64,000 nucleotides of DNA from Viscum album (Eukaryota > Streptophyta > Magnoliopsida > Santalales > Viscaceae): NCBI GenBank assembly GCA_963277665.1, contig OY728136.1, forward strand, positions 1,971,720,576 through 1,971,784,575. Direction: 5' to 3'. This document shows positions 24,661 through 34,057 of this stretch, piece by piece. The position numbers and the translations under genes were made by a program. Positions within the stretch are counted from its first letter, which is position 1, and the number at the start of each line of letters is the position of its first letter. The notes below the pieces were generated by a model. It searched no databases, was not told where the DNA came from, and was given only the letters and a program-made list of their open reading frames with translations.

Positions 24661-26543
24661 GGACTATGTATTCATTTTATGATTTATAGACATTATGGAT
24701 TAATATAAATACACTAATAATGAATATATAGATATAATTTAAATCATTTATTAAATTCATTATATTTTGAAATAATTATTTATTTAATATAATAAAATAT
24801 AAAAATTCAAAACATAATAAAAAAACTAGGCAATTAACACAAAAAACATTGAAAATAATGAATGATAATTCAGAAAATGGTTATTATGTATTATTAGAAA
24901 ATAATTTATGATATCATAAGATTTTTTAGGCTTCTATTAAATGTTAATATTATTATTAAATCCATTAAACAATAGGTTAAATAGATTTATACTAAATAGA
25001 AGTGTAAGGTAATGGTATTTCTCATCTCACTTTTAGTTCTATGGAGTACATGCCATATTAATATAATATGTTTATTGTGTGGAGTATATACTATACTTAA
25101 ATGTATTTTCTATTTATAATCCTTAAATTTACAAAGATTTAAATATCCTATTTATTATATCTCTTTCAAAGAGTTTATGTTGTCAATGTTACTAAAGTGG
25201 TAATGGAATGTTTCCTCACAATTTTACTTCTTCGAAATGATTTATTATGGTATACAACTATAATATATTATATGGAGTATATAAAAATACTTTGACATTT
25301 TATATTATGAATAATTTTATTCTCATGATATCTTATGTTTAATTTTATTTTTTAATTTCATGGGGCTTGTGATTCAAATATTTTAAAGTTGTATATTATA
25401 CTTTGGAATGATTAAAGATTATTTTCCTAAAAAAGTTCTTAATTGTATTTTAATTGTATTTATATTTATAAAATACATTAAAATTATGTTTAATTATCAT
25501 AATATTGTTATATTTGGAATTAATTTCTACCTTATTCTACCTATATATGACTAATGATTATTTTCACCAAATATGAAATTGATATTCACTTCCTCAAATG
25601 ATTTTTCTAAGCCATTAACTTCCAATTTACTTATTCACTTTATAGTGATCATTAAAAATTAATTTCTCCTAAATATCCCCATTAAATTATAAGGATTTTT
25701 ATTATTTCGTAAACTATATTACATTTTTCATTCAATTCTATCATTAAATGTTTTATGATTAATTTGGGAAATAATGTTTAATATTTATCCTTTAACCAAT
25801 ACATATATTTGATAAGGAACATTGTTAATCTTGTAAATAGATTATTCAATATGTGAGAAATGTATTGGACATAAAATATACTGGATGGTGACTATTTAAT
25901 TCAATACCCTTGATGTATTTGTAGTCTCATGGGATGAAATTAGTTAGTGACCAACCCTTCATGTTTTTTGCAATATGTTTTAAATAATTAGTAGAATAGA
26001 TCATGACACAAATAATGTTATATTCTACCCGTAAAATTATATATTTATGATTATAGATCACACAAGTTACTATATTAATGAAATATATTAATTTAGCATA
26101 CATTATTCAATAGGAATTCCATCATTATTATTCTCTCAGGTGATTATTTTATTAGTATGAATATACTTAGTCATGATTTAATATAAATTTATTATTTATA
26201 GGGAATTATTTGATCATATTTTATTATTTCCATATTAATTATTTGTTATTAATTCATGATATATTAAAAAATTCTTTATCCATAATGAGTATTTGATCTC
26301 ATCCTTATATATTTCTTTTCTTGAGGGTGTGATGATTAATTCTTGGAATGAGTTTCTAGGATGCTTGGAATTTTATTTTGTAATATATTATGATTTTTAC
26401 CAATATAAAATGGGTTCCTTATAAATAATTTTGAATTCCATATTTGATAAATTGATCTGTACATTAGTATTTTATTCCTTTTAATAATGATAGTTTAATT
26501 AATTAAGTCACTAACTCTAGGATTCTAGGGTGGGGGCATTAAT

Positions 26544-27506
26544 GTACACATTAAAAAAGAATATCCCACTCACAAATTTAGTAAAAGACAAATGTGAATT
26601 ATTTTGGAAAATTAAATAAAGATTCCTATATAAAAATATTTTTAATCCAAACATGGATAAAATGGTCTTATAAAATCATATTAGTGAAGTAAAATATTTT
26701 GAAACACTTTTTTTAAACATGGTTTTTAATGAGAATATTTTTCTGGTCGAAGATGGAAATGAAGACTTATTTTCATAAAATGATTTTATTAATTATCTAA
26801 TTTACCAAAGAGTGAAAAAATGGTAAAATTAAATACTGATATAATTATTATATATATTTGAATAAATGTTCATTATAATTACTAAGATATAGATGAAAAG
26901 ACTTCAATATTGTAGATTTGATCATAATCAATCCAGGTAAATTATGAGATTATAACACAAAGTCAACACAACTTCATACTCCAATATTTATAAACCACAT
27001 AAATTATAAACATATAATGAAACATGAAATATATTTTTGATGAATAAATTCATGATATTACAAATAATTTGTAACTTATTTACAATTTGTGATAGAATAT
27101 TGGTGTATAAAATATATTTCTCTAAACAAAAGAAAATTAAGGGAATAAATTCCCATAAAACAAGAGAAACATTATATTCATCATCCTTCTCAATGAATAA
27201 CATAAACAATATCATTAATAATAATGAAATAAGATATTTTTTAGATATATCATTTTATTGGGAAATATATATACCAATAAATAGAAACGGGTTATGAATA
27301 TGGTTTAATTCTCTTAAAAATAATGGTGAGACTAGTAATCACATTACCTTAAGTCATGAAATCCATCATACTAATAAAAAAATAAAATATAATAATTAAA
27401 ATTAAATTAAGTATATATCACAGATCCATATTTATATATATAAATCTCTATATGATTTTATTATGTATTTTTAAGAAATGTTTATCAACAATTCAATGTT
27501 AATGTT
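26544..27506 (-). repeat. LTR X, left fragment (and possible internal start after LTR B)
   Basis: Near 27335-27350 the plus strand has ATTACCTTAAGTC, matching the second donor-like block of the array LTR (28764-28780) in minus orientation. The 160 bp to the array border and the 184 bp beyond the array to the CATGGAGATGATAAGTC block at 50625 add up to the 335-345 bp that separate these two blocks in the array LTRs. So this is half of one older LTR. The part nearest 26544 may instead be a decayed internal start, since GTACACATTAAAAAAG weakly resembles the post-LTR A sequence. The 75- and 86-codon frames at 26988-27297 overlap on opposite strands and are not recognised. Confidence 0.5.
27502..27506. 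other. Left target-site duplication of the array
   Basis: ATGTT immediately precedes the first LTR; the same five bases follow the last LTR at 50436-50440. A perfect 5-bp duplication is the signature of LTR-element integrase. Confidence 0.9.
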
Positions 27507-28763
27507 CGTAGAGACCCAAAGCTTGACGTACATTGGCATTACATTATTTTTGCGGAATACTTAGTACATAACAAAAACACAAACCCAAGGACCGTAATAG
27601 TTTAGTGTCTTTGGAAACTCGGAATATAATCTTCTAATCGTGGTGAAAGATCTTCAACATCTCCCATAAAGATCTTCTTTTTTTAACCTAAATCCTTTCT
27701 TTATGTCCGGGGAAAAAAAACATAAAAGGGTGAGCTCAAATTCTCATTAAGGGTAAACAAAAGAAATATCAATCACGTCATATTCATAAGAACATATCTT
27801 TTGGAAATCTTAACCTGCAAAAGAGATCATAATTTCATAACATGGGATAAATCATAGTAGTGAAATGTAATCCCTATAATCATAACTTAAAACATGAAAC
27901 TTTGTTTCATACACACATAATCATAGATAATCATTTCTTATTAGTCAAGACTCATTTCCAAGACTATCTTAGTGGACAAAGTCCCTTTCTGAACTGAGTT
28001 CACTCCTCGTTTCAGTCCAGTTTCACTGAACCGGTATAACCTACCGTTCCAGCCATGTCTATCTTATGAGATATAAAATCTTTACCCAATTCATTGGAGG
28101 GAGATATAGGTCCCACCCATATCATAATGATACCATTCGTATGTGTGCCACAAAATCATAAACCATACATCATAGCATAACCCATGTAATAAAAATGGGA
28201 TTCTTAAACATTGTGACATCATAAAACAATTCATATAAGATAAAGGAATTCATAAAAATAATTCCATCACAACATAATCAAATCAATGTAATAATAGGTA
28301 TAAAAACAGAACCCTTTATTATCTTAGATGGAAAATAATTTTGATAAAACACTTGAACTCCATTCTTGAGGAAAATATCCTTTCTAATTCAAAAACACTT
28401 TTCATTTCTTAACATGTCATAAAATTATAACTAAAAGAAGGTGATTAAAAATAAACTTGAAAACTAATAAGGGAAGCTTCTTGGAAATAATGTTTTAAAA
28501 TTCCATTCATGTCGTATAAGTTAAAAGAAAACATTTTTCTCGTACTTTTGTTGGAAAAGTCAAAAAGTACCTCGTACGAAAAACGACAAAAGATTCCTTT
28601 CATATCTTTTACTAAAAATCACCGAAGGGTAAAATTGGATATAAACTATTTTAGAAGGATATAAATATTACATATTGTGGAAACATGGATGTGGATGATA
28701 AAATACACCCCAGTAAATACCAAAGTATAAACAATCTCGGATAAAAATGAGATTGTGATATTT

Positions 28764-28774
28764 CCCTTACCTTT
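28764..28774 (-). promoter_or_regulatory. Array LTR1 second splice-donor-like block
   Basis: The minus strand reads AAAG/GTAAGGGAA. Forty bases upstream on the minus strand is an acceptor-like ATTATACAG, so a roughly 40-nt exon could lie between. The block is kept in LTRs 2-4 (35324, 40803 and 47361 region) and in E1. Confidence 0.4.
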
Positions 28775-29108
28775 GGTCCGATTTGCTTCGTAATTGTCCG
28801 AACCTACTGTATAATGATTTAAATAATGTTATTGAATTATTCCAGAATCATACTTATTGTTATGAAATCATATATTGTCATATTATTAGCTTCTTATTAG
28901 TAATATTTCATTACTACTTGTTATCCAGGTCTTTATTACTTTTTGTTCTTATGCGTGTTTTGTCGAATAAATTCTTATTCTTCTCTTTAGGTTATAGATA
29001 CCTCATTTACAGAATGGTATTAGTGTAATATATATCATATTCATTCATTTAATTCATTTATATAATCATTATGCAATTAAGATCATGTAGAACGAGTCGC
29101 ATCACATC

Positions 29109-29325
29109 GTGGAGACGGTATTCTGTACGTACACACGAGTGATGATATCATTCCTATGATCGTGTAATTGTATTGGAGTGTATGTATAATATTTAAGAAT
29201 CAATATCACTTTATAATAATCATATATAGTCACTATTTACACCATTATACCCATCCATGTAAGGTGGTGGTGGAAAATAGATTACACCACGGCGTGGAGA
29301 CGGTATTCTGTACGTACGCACGCGC
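29109..29325. repeat. Array LTR1 paired CGTACGTACG subrepeats
   Basis: Two copies about 187 bp apart (29109-29138 and 29294-29325), each GTGGAGACGGTATTC followed by TGTACGTAC-CACG. Copies in the other LTRs read CCGTACGTACG, a perfect 10-bp palindrome. They lie between the two donor-like blocks, so within the transcribed leader. Confidence 0.65.
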
Positions 29326-29487
29326 GATGATTTCTTTTTCCATAGGATGGATAGATGGTGAAATAGGGTTGTTTCATACTTATAATAACATATAATTATA
29401 TGAGTAATACTTATGTTATTACTTAATAATGAAACAACTAAATAAGAAGAAGTGGAAGAAGAAATAAAGATGAAAGAATCGGTAACA

Positions 29488-29498
29488 GACATTACCTC
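29488..29498 (-). promoter_or_regulatory. Array LTR1 first splice-donor-like block
   Basis: The minus strand reads AAGAG/GTAATGTC, 170 bp downstream of the TATA box. In LTR2 to LTR4 the same site follows TTACCGATTC-like flanks. Candidate donor for the leader intron whose acceptor sits just before the gag ATG. Confidence 0.5.
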
Positions 29499-29664
29499 TT
29501 CTTTGAAGTGCTTCTTTGAAACCTCCTTTTAGGGAACTAAAATAGGTCCTTGAAGAAGACCAGAACCTCTAGGATGTTTATAGGGAAGTGGAGAGGAGAA
29601 ATTGGTAGGGTTTGGCCGAGCTTTAAGGCTCAAAGTGGTGTGAGAAAGAGGGGGAGGAGGTGCC

Positions 29665-29672
29665 CTTTTATA
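29665..29672 (-). promoter_or_regulatory. Array LTR1 TATA box
   Basis: The minus strand reads CCCTTATAAAAGGGC followed by a pyrimidine-rich leader (CACCTCCTCCCCCTC). The same box is present in LTRs 2, 3 and 4. From here transcription would run towards lower coordinates. Confidence 0.75.
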
Positions 29673-31499
29673 AGGGAGGAGAGGGGCTCCTTTGGAAAAA
29701 CTAAAAATATTATTTTATTATAAAGTCAAGTTCGGTTTTAAATAGCTCCAAATTGATTTATTTCGAAGATAAGGTGGGGATGGGTCGAAATCCTCTCATC
29801 CAATAGAATTTAGACAAATTTAGGTTCCTATTTTAACCTTATCATTTAGATTTAAAATTAAGTTAAATAATTTTACTTTTACCGTGTCTTCTTGTGTTCT
29901 TATACTATAAGGTTAATAAACTTACTATAACAAGCCAAAAGAACCCCAAGTTGTTTATTATTAATATATATAACCTTATCTAAGTCATTTTGACGAACCT
30001 TATATTTTTAGGAATAAAATACAATTAATAATATAATATTTGTTTAAAAACTATTTTTTGTCAATTTTGACACTATTTAGTAATCGATTTTTGTGAAACT
30101 CATAACAGAATGATTAGTTCTAAAAAAGTTATTTAAAAAATAATAACATGTCATATTAACCAATAAAACTATTGGAATTAAAAAAAAGTCTCAAATTACA
30201 TTTATTTGGGTATTTATAATATCAATTATGTCAATATTTCATTAATAAGATAATTACTGCATCATCTTTGTGTCCTAAATAAATTAAATTATTTAATGTC
30301 TAAAAATTATAAATAAAATATAATTATGTAGGAAATCTTATTATATTTCTAATTAATACTTAAAATCGTATTTATATTATGTATAACCCTATATTAAAAA
30401 TGTTTTAGTAAAAAAACATTGATTTTAACTCTTTTAACTTTTCATTGAATTAAATAATAATAAATGTCCTAATCTAATCCAAGTGGGCCTAAATGGTCAT
30501 ATTTTATTCCTAAGGTTGTTTTTGGTCGAATTACACTTATCCAATATAATTAGGACATGTGTTAGGGTAATAATAATATTATTATTACCCTTAATTACCC
30601 TATTTACTTTTAACCGTGGTAAAAAAAGTAAAAAGTTACTATTCACAAAAAATTATTTTCATCTCATTGAACCACATTTTACTTACATACATCAACCTTG
30701 TCTCTCGGATTTTTGAAATTCCACTCACAGAAGTGGTAAAATTAAGTTTTATGAAAAATTCATTTTTTTAAATACCACTTAGTGGTTTCACTATTCATCA
30801 AAAAATGAAAGTTTCCAGAAAAATACCAAAAATTAGCCTTAAGATATATTTGATATTATGAACTCAAAAATTATGTATATTTTACCAAATTCAAAACATA
30901 TCAGTTGCATTAATTAATTTAAAAATTAATTCCCGTCGTCAAAACAAATACCGTGTTCTTAAGAGATAATAACTATCAAAAGATTGACACTTGTTTATGT
31001 CTGGTTTAAATATGAAATTACATCCAATGACCAAAATTGTATTAAATTGTAAAAATATATTCTAAATATACTTTAAAACCACTCAAATTAATAATTTATC
31101 ACTATTAATTATTTCGATTGAAAAATTTGTTTTTAATTAAAATATAGCGTGTTTTTACTATTCATCAAAATATGAAAGTTACCAGAACGATATGAAAATT
31201 TATCCAAAGTAAATTTTTATTTCATGATTCCAAAGAAGAATTTTATTTTTTCAATTTTAACTTATAAACATGTCAAAAACTAGATTTAAAGTGGGTGCGC
31301 CATCAAAAGGCGGCAAAACTGCATTTTTTGAAAAATAGTTATTTTACCCAAAAAAATTATTTTGTTCTTATACAATGTTTTATAAAATGTGAAAGATGAA
31401 TAATAATTTTATAAGATTAAAAATTTAGTTAATACTATTCATAATGGCTAGTTCATAATAATATTATAATAATATATCGTTGTTTAGTAAAACCTGGTA

Positions 31500-31793
31500 T
31501 TGCGTACAACACACTCTATCGAGGAAGGTCGCGATTGCGTGTAATGCAAGCCAAGTCAGGGTTGCGTGTTGTGCAAGAATCCTTCATTGTTTCGTATAAC
31601 ATAATCCAACCATATTTCATTTATACATTGAATGTATTTATATATATATATATACTCAATGTTGCGTAGAATAACTATTATCAAAATTGTGTGTAACACG
31701 ATCCAAGAATAGTGTTGCGTATACTGCAAGATAATACGGTGTTGCGTATAGAACAAGGTAATATTGGTGTAGCATACAACACAAGACATTAAT
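31500..31793. repeat. Array LTR1 cluster of TTGCG...GCAA palindromes
   Basis: About eight degenerate copies of a motif like TTGCGTRTANTGCAAG, 20-100 bp apart, for example at 31535, 31561, 31662, 31715 and 31742. The consensus half sites TTGC/GCAA make it an imperfect palindrome of about 15 bp. The cluster occupies the first 340 bp of U3 in element orientation, where enhancers of LTR elements usually sit. A (TA)n run lies inside (31640-31654). Confidence 0.65.
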
Positions 31794-31835
31794 GAAATTA
31801 AAATAATATTTTTCATAAAATCTCGGGGTGTTACA

Positions 31836-31850
31836 TTCTACCCCCCTTAA
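31836..31850 (-). promoter_or_regulatory. Polypurine tract of internal A
   Basis: The minus strand reads TTAAGGGGGGTAGAA directly before the LTR start TGTAACACC. This is the plus-strand primer of reverse transcription and defines the 3' LTR edge. It is kept unchanged in internal C; in internal B it is deleted. Confidence 0.88.
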
Positions 31851-32509
31851 AATGAATTTCTCCCTCAAAATTCATCGGGGTTATAAATGGATTACTATTT
31901 GAAAGATTCTTTAATAGAAACCCGCATCGTAAAGAGGAATACCAAAACCAATCTTTAAAAACAAAAGTATGAAACGTAACGGTTACCCAAATAAACTAAT
32001 CACTGGGTTTCCACATAGGTGAAAATATGGATATGGAAGAGAAATCTAACCATCATGTTCTGATGGAGAGTAGTAGAGAACATGGCTGTGGAAAAGCCAG
32101 CAATCACAAATCCATAAATTTGTGACGATCTAAGGTACCATCTGATTAATCAGATATAAGAGAACTAGGACAACATTTTTGGTTTTCAAGATCATTTCCC
32201 TAAAGTTGATGAAATTTGAATTTGCAGAAATACTTCTGTGATTTTGGTATAGTCTCACCGTTTGTCATTCTTTGGACAATTTCCACTTCATCTCTTAATG
32301 AAATGAAGTTGAATTTGTCATTCGTGATGTGTTAGCAGATCATGTGATAGAATGATAGGTCATTCCATCTGTCTCAAACAAAAGGATAGAAAAGTTATCA
32401 AAAAATACATAAGTCCATATATAGTGAGATTAATCATATATGGTTCCTAAAATGGACTTATACTTCATATATCATACTGTTTAATATAATAAAACTAGTT
32501 TCTACTAAA

Positions 32510-32631
32510 TAGGGACTTCCTGTAGGCCAGTGGTAGGCGATAAATGCCAGTCGCACTTCAGTTTTGGGTTTGATTCCCACAGCCTTGTCCGACGTGATGG
32601 GCTGTCGCCCGTCCTGTAGGTTGTCCTTTTT
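32510..32631 (+). mobile_element. tRNA-derived SINE-like unit in internal A
   Basis: A-box-like GGCCAGTGGTAGG and B-box-like GGGTTTGATTCCC, then GACG-GATGGGCTGTCGCCC (a possible hairpin) and a terminal CCTTTTTCT, a candidate Pol III stop. CTAAA occurs on both sides (32505-32509 and 32632-32636), a possible insertion duplication. Antisense to the element. Present at the same place in all three internal regions. Confidence 0.62.
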
Positions 32632-33281
32632 CTAAAGCTATATTACTATAACATCCCATCAACAATATCAAAAAAGGTTTTTCCTTAAACAATACTAACT
32701 TATGTCCAACATAATCCATTCCAATCTTTAGACTTATCTAAAATACTTCGGTCCAAGCTCATAGTATAAAAAAAATGATCACGTGAATTCCATAATTTAT
32801 CCCCCATATATCATAAGATATATCTTGTTGGTCAAATTACAAACATTTGAATACCTTAATAATGTATTCTCTTGAAGAATGAATACCCATTGAACCTTAG
32901 TGAAAACATGAATGCAGTCAAAAGTTAACTCTTTCCACATACCAAAATCCAAAAAATTCTATATACTCAAAACATGATATAACCTTCTCCTTATTTCAGT
33001 CATGAGATCATGAATACTATCAAAAATTTAATTTTCTCCTTATCCCTTCATTATGCGCATATCATCTACATTAAAAAAATATCTGAATAACCTTTCATGG
33101 ATACTGGTACCATTAATCATACACTTTCAAAACTCAAGGAAAGACAATAGTGTAACAATCCTTAGATGTCTCTTTATTCCATAGTACCATGAGATTACTT
33201 ATACAACATTACACATGATAAACATGTAATCATTCCACTACATTCTTAAACCATTGACCAAGCTTCAACAATTCTTTCATC

Positions 33282-33815
33282 TCACATATCATTTGTAGTC
33301 TCTTCATCATCATCAACATAAATACTACCCATACGACCATACTGATTCTCTTCATGAGACTTTCCCTTTGGGAATTGGTTTGCATAATGCCCGTAAATTC
33401 AACATTTAAAACATTTAACCATTGTTGATGTCGTAGCAATACCATTATCCTCATTCCTGGTGTTAACTGAAAATTTTCCTTTGCACTTACTGGCTTTGTG
33501 TCCTTCTTTTCCACACCCAAATCATCTTCCAGTTCCTTTGAAACATTCTCCTTGATGCCTCTTCCCACATGATTTACATAGGGTAAATTGAACTTTCTTT
33601 CCTCTATGACCATCATGAAACTCCATCTTTCTCTTATTAGCCGAGTCAGGAAACTTAACAAATTTTACTTTATTGATCATATTATGAGATTGCTGATTCA
33701 GCATAATAATGATGTTTGGACTTCCAAATCCCATTTCATTTGGTTTCTCATGAAGTATATCATTCCATTGTCCATCATATCCTTCATTATCGTTAATCAT
33801 CTTGTTTCCAGCCAT
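33282..33815 (-). pseudogene. Gag-like nucleocapsid protein of unit A, two stops
   Basis: Same length as the intact unit B copy (178 codons with stop) and begins MAGNKM after the acceptor-like TTTTAG. Two in-frame stops are visible: TGA at 33522-33524 replaces the first Cys of the second zinc knuckle, and another TGA replaces the Gly after CFKC in the third. Otherwise the knuckles and the C-terminal GRMGSIYVD and ETTNDM segments agree with unit B. It would give at most a 97-residue fragment with one knuckle. No capsid domain precedes it. See the entry at 38768 for function. Confidence 0.8.
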
Positions 33816-33818
33816 TTT

Positions 33819-33826
33819 CTAAAACC
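33819..33826 (-). promoter_or_regulatory. Acceptor-like site before unit A gag ATG
   Basis: The minus strand reads TTCTTTTTGGGTTTTAG/AAAATGG: a pyrimidine tract and AG four bases upstream of the start codon, in good context (AAAATGG). The same site is kept in units B (39305) and C (45860). Together with a donor in the LTR leader it would remove about 2.2 kb, including the PBS, from the mRNA. Confidence 0.5.
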
Positions 33827-34043
33827 CAAAAAGAATAGTGTGAGAGGAAAAAATCATAATAATGGGGGAGTGAATTCAATATCTAACATCTTTGGTTTAA
33901 TCTAATATCGTTACCATAGTTCTAGGACTATATCCTATATGTATACTTATCCTTAAGGACATCCCTAGACATACCTTAGAAATATCTCTAGGGATCTTAC
34001 TAACATTTTCACATCCTAGTTTCCAAAGGTTGAGTAAACTTTT

Positions 34044-34055
34044 CCTCTGATACCA
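34044..34055 (-). promoter_or_regulatory. PBS of internal A
   Basis: The minus strand reads TGGTATCAGAGG two bases after the LTR2 end (CTCTACA): 11 of 12 bases complementary to plant initiator tRNA-Met. Well preserved, in keeping with a young element. Confidence 0.9.
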
Positions 34056-34057
34056 AC

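Larger units (their letters stand above)
22172..26543 (+). repeat. LTR B (about 4.37 kb)
   Basis: Plus-strand partner of LTR A. It begins TATAACATCCCAAGAC and ends near TCTAGGGTGGGGGCATTAAT, which resembles the minus-strand end of the E1 LTR (TCTGGG...GTCAGGGCATTACA). Inside, a TATAAATA box (23904), a donor-like GAAG/GTGCAAC (24063-24073), three decayed CGTACG-type blocks near 24255, 24450 and 24640, and the second donor-like AAG/GTAATGG (25006-25015) fall in the same order as in LTR A. The best preserved block reads TTCGTACGTATGACC. Heavily diverged from LTR A by eye, so old. No gene is seen inside; the short frames are not recognised. Confidence 0.65.
27507..31835 (-). repeat. Array LTR1 (4329 bp, outer left)
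   Basis: On the plus strand it starts CGTAGAGACCC (the other copies have TGTAGAGACCC, so the terminal CA of the element has mutated here) and ends TCGGGGTGTTACA. In element orientation this is the 3' LTR of internal A. It has all the blocks: TTGCG palindrome cluster (31500-31793), TATA (29665-29672), first donor (29488-29498), two CGTACGTACG blocks (29109-29325) and second donor (28764-28774). Several short frames run through it (for example 29168-29395 and 31556-31868); they are chance frames in an LTR. Confidence 0.93.
31836..34057 (-). other. Array internal region A (2222 bp)
   Basis: Bounded by a polypurine tract on the left and a PBS on the right. It contains the SINE-like unit (32510-32631) and the broken gag-like gene (33282-33815). 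From 31851 to 32504 and from 32637 to 33281 there is no open frame of note and no similarity to pol. The short frames starting in 33230-33661 (minus) and 33588-33905 (plus) are other-frame readings of the gag-like gene. Confidence 0.85.

Noticed and set aside
15878..26543. A single ordinary LTR retrotransposon A-int-B
   Set aside because: Not ruled out, but the similarity of the sequences preceding LTR A and LTR B suggests that LTR A also had an internal region upstream, so I describe it as possibly part of an array.
29168..29492. Open frames on both strands of the LTRs (also 41197-41448, 47753-48004 and 28783-29028 with its copies)
   Set aside because: They recur only because the LTR recurs, they differ in length and frame between copies, and they overlap the leader and subrepeats. 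No protein family is recognised.
31636..31656. TA-rich runs in the U3 region as a promoter or origin
   Set aside because: Simple (TA)n microsatellite variable in length between LTRs. The better TATA box lies 2 kb further on, at 29665, with a proper leader.
33588..33905. 105-codon plus-strand frame, repeated at 39074 and 45629
   Set aside because: Exactly antisense to the zinc-knuckle gene. The Cys/His pattern is in the minus frame, so this is its shadow.
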